This document shows positions 23,879-34,525 of a DNA stretch of 64,000 nucleotides, one piece after another (position 1 is the stretch's first letter; every line of letters begins with the position of its first letter). The notes below the pieces were generated by a model. That model saw only the letters and a list, made by a program, of their open reading frames with translations. It searched no databases and was not told the origin of the DNA. The stretch lies in the NCBI GenBank assembly GCA_030765065.1, contig CM060988.1, positions 196,352,565 through 196,416,564 on the forward strand, given 5' to 3'. The position numbers and the translations under genes are program-made. Origin of the DNA: Deroplatys truncata. Taxonomy: Eukaryota > Arthropoda > Insecta > Mantodea > Mantidae.

Positions 23879-24554
23879 CTCTGATATCTCCAAGTCAACT
23901 CTACTGAACTCATCTTAATCAACTGTCTATTATACAGATGCACACCATCTGTATAATAACCTCTGATAACTCAAAGTCAACTCTACTGAACTCACCTCCA
24001 CCATCTTGGTGTCATGTATACAGAGACATATCCTCTGTTATCTCTAAGTCAACCGTCTTTATGTCATTATACAGATACTGATGTCTCCAAATTAACTCTG
24101 TTGAACTCACCTCAACTAATGTCTTGGTGTCTTTATACATATATTAATGTCTCCAAATTAACTCTGTTGAACTCACCTCAACCAATGTCTTGGTGTCTTT
24201 TATACACATACTACAGCCTCTGATATCTCCAAGTCAACTCAACTGAACCTATCTCAAACAACTGTATTGATATATTGTATACAGAAACTATAGCCCCCGA
24301 TACTCCCAAGTCAACTCAATTAAGCTCATCTCAACCAACATTCCTGGTGTGTTGTATACAGATACTATAGCCTCTTGATATTTCCAATTTAACTCTATTG
24401 AATCCCCCTCAACCAATTGTCTTGGTGGCTTCTATAAAGATATACAGTCCCTGATATTTTGAAGTCAAGATATCAACTCACCTCAATCAACTGTCTTGGT
24501 GTCTTGTATACCGAGGCTATAGCCTCGGATACCTCCATGCCAACTCTGTTGAAC
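23879..24554 (-). repeat. 76-bp minisatellite derived from EME1 exon 4 and its splice donor
   Basis: About nine tandem units, spaced mostly 76-77 bp (two or three are shortened to about 50-70 bp), run from inside exon 4 into the intron. A unit reads roughly CTGATATCTCCAAGTCAACT, then CTGTTGAACTCACCTCAACC, then AATGTCTTGGTGTCTTGTAT. The exon unit itself (24482-24554) is one of them, so each unit carries decayed coding sequence plus the GTGAG donor. On the minus strand, GAG|GTGAG-type sites recur near 23993, 24108 and 24173. Divergence between units suggests the array is not very recent. Confidence 0.88.
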
Positions 24555-24680
24555 TGACAAAGCTGCTGCTGCCAAAGTCTATGTACTCCATTACCATCTT
24601 TGTCAACTCTGACACAGTCCCTCGAGTCTCCTGCAGCAAACCATTGCAGCTGCTCTTGTTCTCGACTCTGTTTCTCCAGC
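24482..24680 (-). CDS. EME1: EME1-like, exon 4 of the recognised part
   Basis: 199 nt with acceptor GTTGCAACAG and donor GTGAGTTG. One base completes the split Lys codon and the exon ends in phase 0 after GAG. It encodes LEKQSREQEQLQWFAAGDSR, DKDGNGVHRLWQQQLCQFNR and VGMEVSEAIASVYKTPRQLI, aligning with the EME1 segment that ends the ERCC4-like domain and enters the helix-hairpin-helix region (human has QIQQLNRVSLEMASAVV and PSPQLLVQ). Its last roughly 72 nt plus the donor are tandemly amplified in the following intron (23879-24481), so several weaker copies of the same donor lie just downstream. Confidence 0.9.
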
Positions 24681-24859
24681 CTGTTGCAACAGTGCAGCAA
24701 ACAATGTCAATGGATCCCATAGAGATTACAGTAGCAATGAAATGAGCTGAATGTAGAGAAAATGAATAGGACTATTATGGGTCAATTTTGAATGTTAATA
24801 CTTGAAAGAATATTAAGTTGATCACCACACACATGAAAATAAATTATCTGAAATGCCTT

Positions 24860-25517
24860 TGAAATGTATCCTATTTATCCAAATACAAGACAAATCTTTT
24901 CCCCCAAATTATGGTTATGTGACACCACACTTCGTCTCACATTCGCAATAGAGATTTTACTATCAGCATGCAGGAAAGTATTAGCTTCAAATTTTGCAGA
25001 AATCAGATGGGTGTCAGCAGTGGAGAAGCATGCAGGAAATGTGAAAGGTTCCTGTGAAGGTCACAATGTATCAGCCATATTTTTGTGCATTTCATTTTCT
25101 GCTGTGAAGTTAAGTGAGTTACCAAACGCCTAGAGGAATAGGATTTCCCATTGAAGCTTCTTTTATGACTAAAATAGAAATTGGGGGATTTCCTTCCCAC
25201 ATCCATGGCTGTAATATTGTATTGGTTTAAGATGTTTGTGCAGTAAAAGGCAGATTTATATTTCTGTGATCTCATTCCTGCCAGCCTTCTCCAACCATCA
25301 CATGCATTTCTGTGCAAATCTGAATCATAACTGTTTACAATAATGCACTGTACAGTGTCTAAATAGAAAATCACATCCATCATTGTTGTGTCATCATTGT
25401 TGCTATCATCGTAGTGTGTGATACTGATAACCAGGAAACATTGAATCACAACTGTTAAATTCCAGAATTAGGTTCTGAAAAATAGGGTTATCTAGTGTTT
25501 GGATAAATATGGTAATA
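24860..25517. mobile_element. TIR element, about 0.66 kb, non-autonomous
   Basis: Left end CCTATTTATCCAAATACAAG and right end (reverse complement) CCATATTTATCCAAACACTA are inverted relative to each other. The interior has long frames on both strands (24864-25133 plus, 25449-25003 minus), but I do not recognise either product. It is most likely a MITE-type derivative of a DNA transposon; the superfamily is unknown. Confidence 0.45.
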
Positions 25518-25617
25518 GTTACAATTATACAATAATTTACACCCAATGCTACACTATCAAAAAATTTAAGACTGAATTACATAAGTCCAGCTATTAAATT
25601 AATTCTATTCAATTTGT

Positions 25618-26800
25618 GGTCCTCCATGGTCTAGGGGTACCATGCTAGCCTGTAGTTCCTTCGGAAGGGAAGTAAAGCCGGTGGTCCCGTGTCGTAAAAC
25701 AACCTCAAGCCTGATAAAGAGGCCTCTGAGCAAAATGTCCGGTCTTTCATGCCCCATATAAATAAATAAACTTTATTTGTACATCTTTTTATACACAATC
25801 CTTTTTTACAATATTTCACTTGTAAACTAACTTAACCTATGTACAAATTTTCTTGCCAGCTATGTTCTACCTATGCTGCTCAATTTGCCTGGCACCCTGG
25901 CCTTATGGCTCAACTGAGCAGCCCTTGCTACCCTTAATCATCAAAGATACATCCTGTCCTTCCTCTTGTTTGCCCTTCTCCCTTACTTTTTTAATCCAAT
26001 TCTCCTTTACTTTCTTTAAAAGCTCCCCCATATTCTTATATTTCTTTTTTTGTCAACATTTTAATTGCTACTATTTTTCCCACCCATTTTTTACATTCTG
26101 TCATATTTATTCTGTGCTTTCACTGCCTCCGCATAGTTCACAAATTCCACTTTCTCTGCCTCTTAGCCCTCTTAGGTACAATGATCGTGTTCTCATCCAT
26201 ACAAACACTTCTTTTTCCGATCTATTACAATAATCCACATACCCCATTTCCTTTTTTACTAACCTATAGAACCCTAGTGATTTCTTTATTCTCTAAGCTT
26301 TCCCAGATCTTTCTATATCCTTCACTCTTGTTCCGCACTGTTATCTGGATGCCATTGCTATTTCTTTCTCCTGCTCTTCAAATATCTCCCATTCCTATCT
26401 TCTCCATAATTTTTTCTACCCCTGTCCACCAGCTATTTATATTTTTCATACTATTTTCTTGTTCCATACATATCCTTAAAATTTCCCTTTCATCTTTTTT
26501 CAAGCATCTAAACCAAAATTTTAATATCCTTTCCAGTATCACTCCCTTTCTTCTTGTTCTTCCTAATTTGATTAATGCTACTTGGCCTGGTGCTGATCTT
26601 GGTAACCCCAATAGTTCTTTACAAAACATTCTGTAGCTCTGGTCTATTTTTCTGCTTAATTCAGATCCCCCCCCCCAAATTTCAACTGCATATAGCATCC
26701 TTTCTATCCAATTAGTCTGCATTTCTAATTTGTTCATGCCCCATATAGAATGGAACGCTAAGAACCATAGTAGTTAAAGAGCATCCATAAATAAAATCAA
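25618..26800 (+). mobile_element. tRNA-derived SINE, family A, split by a LINE
   Basis: The left part (25618-25760) runs from the head through GAGGCCTCTGAGCAAAAT, and the right part (26748-26800) continues with GAATGGAACGCTAAGAACC to the A-rich tail. They are separated by a LINE with its target duplication. The head carries a deletion of the box B region relative to 7000-7292. Confidence 0.8.
25761..26732 (-). mobile_element. 5'-truncated LINE inserted in a SINE
   Basis: The insertion is flanked by a perfect 15-bp target duplication, TTCATGCCCCATATA, at 25746-25760 and 26733-26747. On the minus strand 26737-26378 encodes the thumb/connection end of a LINE reverse transcriptase (WIERMLYAVEIWGGGSELSR, GLPRSAPGQVALIKLG), and near 26200-26100 a later frame gives LYLRGLRGRESGICELCGGS, the Cys-type C-terminal motif. 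The 3' tail at 25761 is TTTATTTATT on the plus strand (an AAATAAAT-type tail). The fragment at 31420 may be the same family. Confidence 0.82.
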
Positions 26801-27484
26801 TTTTTCTTCTTCTTAAATTCTATTCAACTAAGGAATTAAGGTATAAACATACATCTTGATGGAGAATCCATTTTCAAACCAATCTTTCTCTTTTCTAAAA
26901 TACATATGTTATGCACTGATTTTGATGTTCCTTCTGAAATTCATAAGCATTTCATCATATGATAAGCTAAATAAATGTGTTAAGTTAACAACATTCTCTG
27001 TTGTATAATAATCAATATTTTTCGATGACTTAAAATGTGCAGTTTTATATTTGAAATGTTGATAAATGCAAATTCTTTTAAAAAAAAGGAGAAAAAAAGT
27101 AAGTATCACATATAAAAATATAGTATTAAAGTACTTTTAAATGGTTTTAAAAATTGATTACATCAGCCTAGATATAAAAGTTATATTGGCTAGGTGAAAT
27201 TAGGCAGGAAGGGATCCTGGGAATTACACTACTGCTCATTAATTTCAATACACCTAATAATTTACATATAATACCATGGTTATGGTAGAGAAAGCAAAGG
27301 AATGCTACATTTGTAAACATGTCAAGTATGTGTGTTTGTTTTCATATAGATGCAATACTACCCCAAATGAATGTTGTGTACATAAACAATACATGACACC
27401 TGTAGGCCCATTCGATGCACCTTTGTTGTTCCCTAGTGTTGTGATGTCCGCAACGTACTTCAAGCATTGCTAAGACACATACTA

Positions 27485-29666
27485 CAGTAAAATCTTGTTA
27501 GTACGTTTTTGCGGGGACCCAAGGATTTGGACGTCATAGACGGGAAAACGTGTTAACGAAAATACATAATCTGCAACTTAAGAACATATTTATGTAATAA
27601 AATCTAATAATACATCTTACCTCAAAAACGGATGTGAAATATAGACGCTATTTACATTGGTTTGAAATACATATCGATAGTTGATTGCTTTGTTGGTTTT
27701 AATGCCAAAATTTTACTGTCCATCTTGTTTAGTAAAGTCATTACATCATCATCAACTTCGAAACTGCACACATATCGCTTCACTATGTCCATTGCCTATG
27801 GCTTCTGACACTGTAGGTACTGGCTCAGGATCTGGTTCATCGTCACTTTCGTCTCCCACTAATGCTTCATCTTTCACTTGTTCTTCAAGTATTTCATCTA
27901 TCGTCGCTGTTTCACACACTGGAATTTCATTGTCAATGTTTACATAGTTTTCGAAAGACACGCCGGCATCGTCTGCTATTTGGCGCCATTCTTCACTCTC
28001 GGAAAATTCGTCTTCCTGCGTAATTTCATCACCAAGAACTCGGCAAAAACCGGCTTTATTAAAGCAGTTCCTAATGGTATCTTGCGTCACACAATCCCAA
28101 GCAGTTCTAATAAAATGCATGGCATCTAAGACGGTGATTTTTCTTATCGTCGATTTCAGTGCAGCCAACCTTCTCTGTACCAGCCTCTTACGATACGCAT
28201 GTTTCATGCACCGAATTATGCCTTGATCTAAAGGTTGTAGCTTACTCGTGCAGTTTGCTGGGAAGAAAATGATCTTTATGTTTCTTAAATTTGAAACAGT
28301 TGGTGGATGAGCAGCACACTGATCAATAAACAGTGCAATTTTCCTGCTTCTTATGCCCAGTCTTGCGTCCCATGCTCGTAAGAAATTTTCAAAGACGGCA
28401 GAAGTTATCCAGGCTTTTGTGTTGGAAGTGTACTTACATGGAAAAGATCTCACATTCTTAAAACATCGCGGATTGCGTGCTTTTCCAATAACCAGTGGTA
28501 CCAATTTCTCCGTTCCGCTTTCGTTACAGCACAACAAAACTGTAATCCTCTCCTTGTTAAGTTTCCGACCGTGGCACTTAGTGCCCTTAAAATCCAGGGT
28601 TTTGTCTGGCAAAAGATGGAAAAATAGTCCTGTTTCATCTGCATTATACACATCATTGGGGCTATAGTCTTTCAAAATTGACGGGAGCGTTGTATTTTTC
28701 CACATTTCTATGTTTTCACACAGTGTAGCGTCAATATCTACGGCAGCAGCCTCACCTCGCAAACATCTGTAGACTAAGCCATGTCGATTCTTGAACCTTT
28801 CAATCCAGCCATTGGACGCTTTGAAATCATCCAGTCCCATCTTCTGTGCTAAATGTGTTGCCTGAGCTCGAACCACAGTACCGTCTATTGGCACATTTGA
28901 AGCTCTAGCTTGTGTAAACCACTTTAGCAGAACATCTTCTAATTCTGGAAACTGGCCAGGGCGATTACGTTTTCTTTTAGCATTTTTTCCTTCTTCAAAA
29001 GCAGTTTCAATTAGTTTACGTTTGCTAACAATTGTGTTTAAGGTTGACGGAGGAATGTTTAACTTCCGCGCTATATCCACACGTTTCATATTTGGACTGC
29101 GATCTACTTCCTCAAGGATTTTCAGTTTTTCACTGTTGGTTATTTGCCGCACTTTCTTTTTCTCCATTGCGAACAAAAAGTTAAAATACTTTTACGTTTC
29201 GTCAACACTCAACAGCATAAACTAACCACACCAAGCCACTGTTAAACTAAAGCGTCACCGCAGAACACCAAAGACGTCACTAAAGCATCCCCCCCCCCAC
29301 ACACACACACACAAAATGCGTCCCACAAATACGTACATGCATGGTATTGGCTGCCGGTTCCACCACGTCTGGTTTGACCAAAGTAGCGAATGAGAACGTC
29401 TAACTTTGAATGTAGTAAATCTACTCCCACTGGACCGTTACTTTTATGTTCTCAAAAATGACTATTAATACCGACCGACCAAGCATTGGCATTGGCCAAA
29501 ATAGCGAATGAGGGCATCAAACTTCGAACGTAGTAAGCGGGAGCGAGAAAACGTACTAAACGAACGTTATTAATGCATTTGATGCATTTTGTGCCGGGAC
29601 TTTTATAATTCAATGCAATACACGGGAAAACGTGTTAATGAGGAACGTGCTAACGAGATTCCACTG
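27485..29666 (-). mobile_element. Complete pogo/Tigger-type transposon
   Basis: A 2182-bp element inserted at TA (27483-27484 and 29667-29668) in the 5' part of the Tc1-like element. Its ends are inverted: left CAGTAAAATCTTGTTAGTAC, right (reverse complement) CAGTGGAATCTCGTTAGCAC. A motif of the form AACGTGYTAAYGA recurs in the subterminal regions on both sides (see findings). It holds one uninterrupted transposase gene, so it is among the youngest elements in the window. Confidence 0.9.
27752..29176 (-). CDS. Tigger/pogo transposase, intact (474 aa)
   Basis: A single open frame from ATG (29176) to stop. Residues about 10-55 form a psq-type helix-turn-helix (LKILEEVDRS, VDIARKLNIPPSTLNTIV); about 70-135 form a CENP-B-type second DNA-binding domain (WFTQARASNVPIDG, GWIERFKNRHGL). 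The DDE domain follows, with YNADETGLFF (first Asp), LFIDQCAAHPP (second) and CTSKLQPLDQGII (third). Second and third Asp are 31 residues apart, within the pogo/Tigger range. The tail is acidic (ESDDEPDPEPVPT). All three catalytic Asp are present. Its promoter would have to lie in the short right flank (29177-29666). Activity is untested; a domesticated gene is less likely because both inverted ends and TA sites persist. Confidence 0.92.
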   Translation of the reverse strand: MFAMEKKKVRQITNSEKLKILEEVDRSPNMKRVDIARKLNIPPSTLNTIVSKRKLIETAFEEGKNAKRKRNRPGQFPELEDVLLKWFTQARASNVPIDGTVVRAQATHLAQKMGLDDFKASNGWIERFKNRHGLVYRCLRGEAAAVDIDATLCENIEMWKNTTLPSILKDYSPNDVYNADETGLFFHLLPDKTLDFKGTKCHGRKLNKERITVLLCCNESGTEKLVPLVIGKARNPRCFKNVRSFPCKYTSNTKAWITSAVFENFLRAWDARLGIRSRKIALFIDQCAAHPPTVSNLRNIKIIFFPANCTSKLQPLDQGIIRCMKHAYRKRLVQRRLAALKSTIRKITVLDAMHFIRTAWDCVTQDTIRNCFNKAGFCRVLGDEITQEDEFSESEEWRQIADDAGVSFENYVNIDNEIPVCETATIDEILEEQVKDEALVGDESDDEPDPEPVPTVSEAIGNGHSEAICVQFRS

Positions 29667-29725
29667 TATTTGGTTCCTGCATTTCTGTTCCTTAGTGACA
29701 GTTGACAGTGCGCACATCGTTATTA

Positions 29726-30720
29726 TGGCTCCAAGAGTGGAGATATCCATAGAAAAATGTGCTGCAACTGTAGCACTCAGACAAGCAGGTTTATCAATTC
29801 ATCAAATTGCAAAACAATGTAGTGTCTTTATAGGGGAAGTGCCCGCCAGACGACAACAGGTAGCAGTAAGGGCATACCACAATCAGGACAACCTCATAAA
29901 ACAACTAAAAGTGGTGATAAATTCATCAGAATTACTAGTAAGAGAAATAGGTTCAACAGCGCCACAAATTAGCACAGAATTGGTAGCAATGAACAAGCAA
30001 AAAATGTGTTACAACAGTAAAAAGGAGACTGATTGAAGCTGGCTTGAAAGGATGTGTGGCAGCAAAGAAATCCCTTCTGGAGGCCATAAATAAAAACAAG
30101 AGACTCCAATGGGCTAGAAAACATGGTAATTGGACACATGAGGAGTGGAAGAAAGTGCAATTCACAGATGAATTGAAGTTCAAGATTTTTGGAACCAGAA
30201 GGATATTTGTTCATTGATGTGAAGGAGAAAGGGTGGTCCAGCAGTGCGTTCTACCTACAGTTAAACATGCTGGGGACTCTATTATGGTTTGGAGGTGTTT
30301 TCCAGGAGATAAAGTTGGAGACTGTGAAAATAGAAGGATGTATGGATCAGAAGAACTTACACCGCATACGTCATTATCATACGGTACCATCTGTATTGTA
30401 CCTAATAGAGGAAAGGTTCACCTTGCAACAGGATAATGACCCAAAACATCAGTCAGCGTTCTGTAACATGTACATTGCATCAAAGGAAAAACAGAAAGTA
30501 CTGAAGTCTGGCCGTCCCAAAGCCCTGATTGTAATCCCAACGAAATGGTCTGCGAAGAAGTGGACGGACGTATCAGGGAAGTTCATATATCCAGTAAAGA
30601 ACATCTCTGGAATGCTGTTAAGGATGTACGGAATCATATAGACTCAAAAATCTACAAAAACTGACTGACCACATGTCTAGAGTTTGTGAGGCAGTCATTA
30701 AATCCAAGGGAGGATAATTT
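29726..30720 (+). pseudogene. Tc1-like transposase, frameshifted
   Basis: The frame starts at MAPRVEISIEKCAATVALRQ (paired-type helix-turn-helix, LSIHQIAKQ) and, after frame changes near 29990, 30200 and 30330, continues with RRLIEAGLKGCVAAKKSLLE, then WKKVQFTDELKFKIFG (first catalytic Asp in FTDE), KHAGDSIMVWRCFPGD, and near 30430 a degenerate QQDNDPKHQ (second Asp). The expected DLNPIE-type third motif is degenerate (LIVIPTKWSAKKW). It belongs to the transposon 27227-31390. Confidence 0.78.
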
Positions 30721-30786
30721 GATGAAAGTAAAATATAATTATTTTACCCAAAAAGTAGTGGAGTCATACACAGCGGAGCAATTAAT

Positions 30787-31309
30787 AAAATACACTTCAT
30801 GAAAGTGGAGTCAACCTAAACATCGGAAAAATGAAAAGGAACATAGGCACCCACTTCTAGGAACACCAGTGTAGCATAAAGTTCAAACAGACTGACAAAT
30901 CAGCAGTTACTTTTCACTTCTGGACTCAAAACCATGAATCAGACAACAATATTCAGTTGCTGAAACCAGCCCAAAAACTCAAAGAACTTTAAGTATAGAA
31001 GATTTACATAAAGAAGTCTGAAAACTGCATCATGAACTCTGATTTGCCAGAAGCAGACAACCCTCTATTTAGGTTCATCCATAGGCCACCAGAGGACATC
31101 CCAGGCTTTCAACAATACAACTCGAGAGTTGATCCGACAGTCAACAAGCAGCTGATGATGTGAGCTCATGCTGACAATACATGTTCTGCAAAATAAATAG
31201 GTGAGTGAAGGTAGCAAGAGTGTTTAGGTTGACTCCACTTTCAACAAGTGTATTTTATAATTACTTTGTTTGTATTACATATGTTTAAGTTTACATAATT
31301 ATATTTTTC
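30787..31309 (+). mobile_element. Short PLE copy with inverted 5' arm
   Basis: The first 32 bp (30787-30818, AAAATACACTTCATGAAAGT ...) are the near-perfect reverse complement of the terminal sequence at 31231-31262. Between them lies the end of the GIY-YIG region (KTKRNIGTHF, then SVVTFHFWTQ-like and FRFIHRPPEDIPGFQQY), closely matching the PLE at 43.3-43.7 kb. It is truncated to the last roughly 130 codons. A possible target duplication, CGGAG(C/A)AA, occurs at 30774 and 31310. It is inserted in the 3' part of the Tc1-like element. Confidence 0.75.
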
Positions 31310-31419
31310 GGAGAAATAAAGCTTGTTTTGTGTTCATATCTGAAATACCAGACAACAATCATGGTGTATTGAAATTAATGAATGATAGTGTAGATAACAG
31401 TTGAAAGATACGGACAGAC

Positions 31420-31800
31420 ACAATTTATGGGAAATGTTGGGGGGGGGGATTATAAGGATTTTGGAAGTATTGATGACAAAGAGTTGTACATCAAAGGGTG
31501 TAATAGGAATCAAAGAGAAGGTATTGCATGGTTTAAGCTGGGAGTTTGGAGTTTAAAAGGTTACATGGGAAGAATAGAATCAGAAAATTGCCCTATATGT
31601 GGGGATAAACAAGATGAAACCCATTTTTTAATTAGAATGCAAAGGCATGGATACTAAAGAAAAGGGGTTTATTCAAAATGAGTGGTTAAAAATTGCAAAA
31701 ATAATAGTAATTGAAACATTATTTTGTAAACCATTGCTTTAGGAGAGTTCTTATTTAGAATTAAGAAGAAATAGATCTGACTGATAAATTATATTGTAGT
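31420..31800 (+). pseudogene. LINE C-terminal fragment
   Basis: The frame reads REGIAWFKLGVWSLKGYMG, then RIESENCPICGDKQDETHFL, the Cys-His motif found after the reverse transcriptase in several LINE clades. A run of nine G at 31440-31448 disrupts the start. It may belong to the same family as 25761-26732. The following 31800-32180 is non-coding, with an AATAAAG near 32153. Confidence 0.5.
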
Positions 31801-32278
31801 GTGTAGCACAAACTAGTTTGCAAAATTATAAAGTATAACCATAGTTTGGTAACAGTAATGTATGAACTATCAAGCATAGTGGATTATTTTGTATGGCCTG
31901 GGAGAGAACCTGGGTTTGCTCCAGAGTACATAAACACTGCAAACACATAAACAAATAAATCAACAAAAAAGAAATTACTATTTGCAAACTGCAATGTTCA
32001 CAATTCAGGGTACTAGAGGAAGGAAAGCAGAAACTGTTGTGTGCCTTTACCAATAGCTGTGTTCACCGCTATTACCCTTCTCTCTCCCCCCCTCTTCCTT
32101 TTTCCAGAATGTTGTTTCTGTGGTGAAGTTATTCAACATTTTATGTATATTAAAATAAAGAAAGAAAAACCAATTTTGTGACAGACCCTTACATTTAAAT
32201 TTATCTTAAACTTGATGTATTCTGCACTGGACATTTAATAGATTCAGGTTCCACAAAACTGTCATCTTCCACCACAGT

Positions 32279-32580
32279 TCCGTCGTCCTCAGTGGTGCAG
32301 TGGTTACCATGCTAGCCTCTAGTTCCTGAGGTCACCGGTTCAAACCTGGCGGAGGGCGATGGATTTTTTCAGGCGTAAAGATCCTTAGCATGTCTTCTTT
32401 CGGAAGGGAAGTAAAGCTGGTGGTCCAGTGTCGTAGATTTACGGCACGTAAAAGAATCTAAAGCCTGATAAAGAGGCCTCTGAGCAAAATTACTGGTCTT
32501 TCACATCCAGTATAGAATGGGACGCTAAGGACCACAGCAGTTAAAGAGTGTCCATAAATAAAAAGAAAGAAAAAAAAAAA
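32279..32580 (+). mobile_element. tRNA-derived SINE, family A, copy 4
   Basis: Complete head (CGTCCTCAGTGGTGCAGTGG, box B GGTTCAAACCTGG), body GAGGCCTCTGAGCAAAAT and a tail CCATAAATAAAAAGAAAGA running into an A stretch. It directly abuts repeat B copy 3, which seems to have inserted at the A-rich tail. Confidence 0.82.
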
Positions 32581-33298
32581 TTGATGTGTTACACTCACAT
32601 GACTGTCTCTACTCTTCTACAAACTATTTTTACAAATGCTTATTCTCCATATGCTTCTGTTAATCGAGATGTTAATCTTATTGCTAATTTTCTTGTAGAT
32701 GCAAGGGGAATATGGTAGTATTTAAGCGAGTCAAACGTTTTAAGAGCTGGTTGCTATGTGGAGCATTCCATTCTCTTTGTATGTCCAGGACAAAAAAAAT
32801 GAATAACGAATTTCCATTTGAGAAGAAGTATAAGTATTGGAAAATTTAGGGGAATAACAAGCAATATCTCAAAAATGGTTCACTCAACAAAAAAATTGTA
32901 TATGACATAAATTGTATATTTTAATGCCATCTACATTTTTTGTGTAGTAAAATTTTGTCTATCTCTTATGGTTTACCAGTTATGCAAAAGTCGTTCACAA
33001 TGAAGAATACTTTTGGAGACATTCCCAGAAAATTCGAGATATACAATTCATTTGCCATAAAAATGTCTTAAACTTATGGTATTTTATTCAAAATCGTTAG
33101 CCATTTTTGAGAAAATTAAAATTTTTGAAAAATGTTCCATGTAAAGGGTATTCTGAGGTGGGGGGATTTTCTTGAAAACCTTCGTGTCGCATCTCTGTTT
33201 GGATTCAGGGGTCTCAAAACATGTATTTCCGGTGAAACCTCGATATCGAATTTTTGGGTGGAATAAAATACTTCCCCTACTTACTGTACATAGTAGAG

Positions 33299-33304
<6 letters not shown>
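32581..33304 (-). repeat. Interspersed repeat B, copy 3
   Basis: The reverse complement aligns with copies at 9820 and 15136 (for example GGGGAAGTATTTTATTCCAC and GTAAACCATAAGAGATAGAC). A segment near the left of the family consensus is deleted around 33195. It ends in a 40-nt A run (33304-33343) instead of the usual short T/A border. Confidence 0.72.

Positions 33305-33343
<39 letters not shown>
33304..33343 (+). repeat. Poly(A) run, 40 nt, then GAGAGAG
   Basis: An uninterrupted A run followed by AGAGAGAG at the border of repeat B copy 3. It may be microsatellite expansion of the original A-rich border. Confidence 0.85.
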
Positions 33344-33346
<3 letters not shown>

Positions 33347-33390
33347 AGAGAAAAGCAGAAACTGAGTCTAAAAGATGTCAGCAGACACAA

Positions 33391-34523
33391 CGAGGGTGAA
33401 TCAAATATAATCCGGAACTGTGGTGAAGAATGGAAATGTTTGGAGTAGGGGTCTTGATGCACCAGAGTGGCTGCTCCTTCAGTACACCACGAGCGAGCAA
33501 GAGGTACACATGTCCATTGTGCAGTGCATCATCAAGTTTCTGGCAAAAGAGTGCACCAAAGCTTCAGAAATTTTGAGAAGGCTTCATGCACAGTTTGGGG
33601 AAGCACCCTTTCAAAGACGCAAGCTTATGAATGGCACAGGAAGCAGTGGAAAATGAGCCTCACCAAAGATGACCATAGACAAGCATCACTCAGATAACAT
33701 TTAGGCTGTACATGACCTTACAGAAGATCGGCGTATAACAATTTCTGAAATTGCTTCCCTCAGTAATAAGCTTTGCAAGTGTTCAAACCATCATCAATGA
33801 TGAACTCAACTTCCAGAAATTGTCTGCCACATGGGTTCCTCGACTCTTCATCCAGGAACAAAAAAATTTGTGCCAGGAAGTTTGTCAGAGACATCTGAAC
33901 CACTATGTTAAGGAAGGAAATGGTTTTTTGAGTTGCAATGAAACTTCTGATGAAACCTGGGTTTGTCATTACAACCCAGAATCAAAACAAGCAAGCGTGG
34001 AGTGGTGGGAACGAGATCAGTTGCGCCAGTTAAGGCCAAAACATGCCTTTCTGCTGGAAAGGTTATGGCAACTTTTTTGAGACTCTGCAAGCATTTTGCT
34101 GGTAGGTTTCCTGCATGAATGAAGGACAGCAAATGCATCCTTTTGATGTCATCTTTTGATCTAGACAAAAGCTGCATATCACAACGAATGGTACTGGAAA
34201 CTGATCCGAGATGTGATTCTTCTGCATGACAATGCAAGGCCACACATTGCTGTCTTAACACAGGAAAAACTGGAGGAAATGCATTGGACACCTCTGAAAC
34301 TCCCCCTCACAGACCAGATTTGTCACCCTGGGCCACTGAAAGAAAACTGAGAGGAAAGTGATTTGATGACAATGCAGTGGTAGAGGTTTTTGTCAATTTG
34401 ATGGCAAAACTGTGTGTCAAATTTGGAGGACTATGTAAAAAACATAATGTGGTTGTTTTGATTTTGTTGATGGATTCAAAAAATTGTAAAAAGCAATTCC
34501 GGTTTATATTTGAGTCATACTCG
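33391..34523 (+). mobile_element. Mariner copy 4, degenerate
   Basis: Inverted ends CGAGGGTGAATCAAATATAA and (reverse complement) CGAGTATGACTCAAATATAA continue to CCGGAACTG/CCGGAATTG; TA is kept on the right (34524-34525). Frames 33467-33697, 33751-34080 and about 34140-34300 give transposase pieces: a helix-turn-helix remnant, TSDETWVCHYNPESKQ (first Asp) and VILLHDNARPHIAVL (second Asp). The third motif is lost (LKLPLTDQICHPG). It is dead through several frameshifts. Confidence 0.8.
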
Positions 34524-34525
34524 TA

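Larger units (their letters stand above)
27227..31390 (+). mobile_element. Tc1-like transposon containing a Tigger and a PLE
   Basis: Inverted ends CACTACTGCTCATTAATTTC and (reverse complement) CACTATCATTCATTAATTTC continue through AATACACC and are flanked by TA at 27225-27226 and 31391-31392. After removing the nested Tigger (27485-29666) and PLE (about 30787-31309), about 1.5 kb remains, the normal Tc1 size. The whole nest lies in the 13.5-kb EME1 intron. Confidence 0.82.

Noticed and set aside
23879..24480. CRISPR-like array of regular repeats
   Set aside because: Units are contiguous without unique spacers, match the EME1 exon and lie in a eukaryotic intron.
25853..26636. Plus-strand frames rich in Phe, Leu and Ile that look like membrane proteins
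   Set aside because: They are the complement of a Lys-rich LINE reverse transcriptase on the minus strand; antisense of Lys/Glu codons gives Phe/Leu/Ser runs.
27681..28667. Plus-strand frames inside the Tigger
   Set aside because: Antisense of the intact 474-codon transposase.
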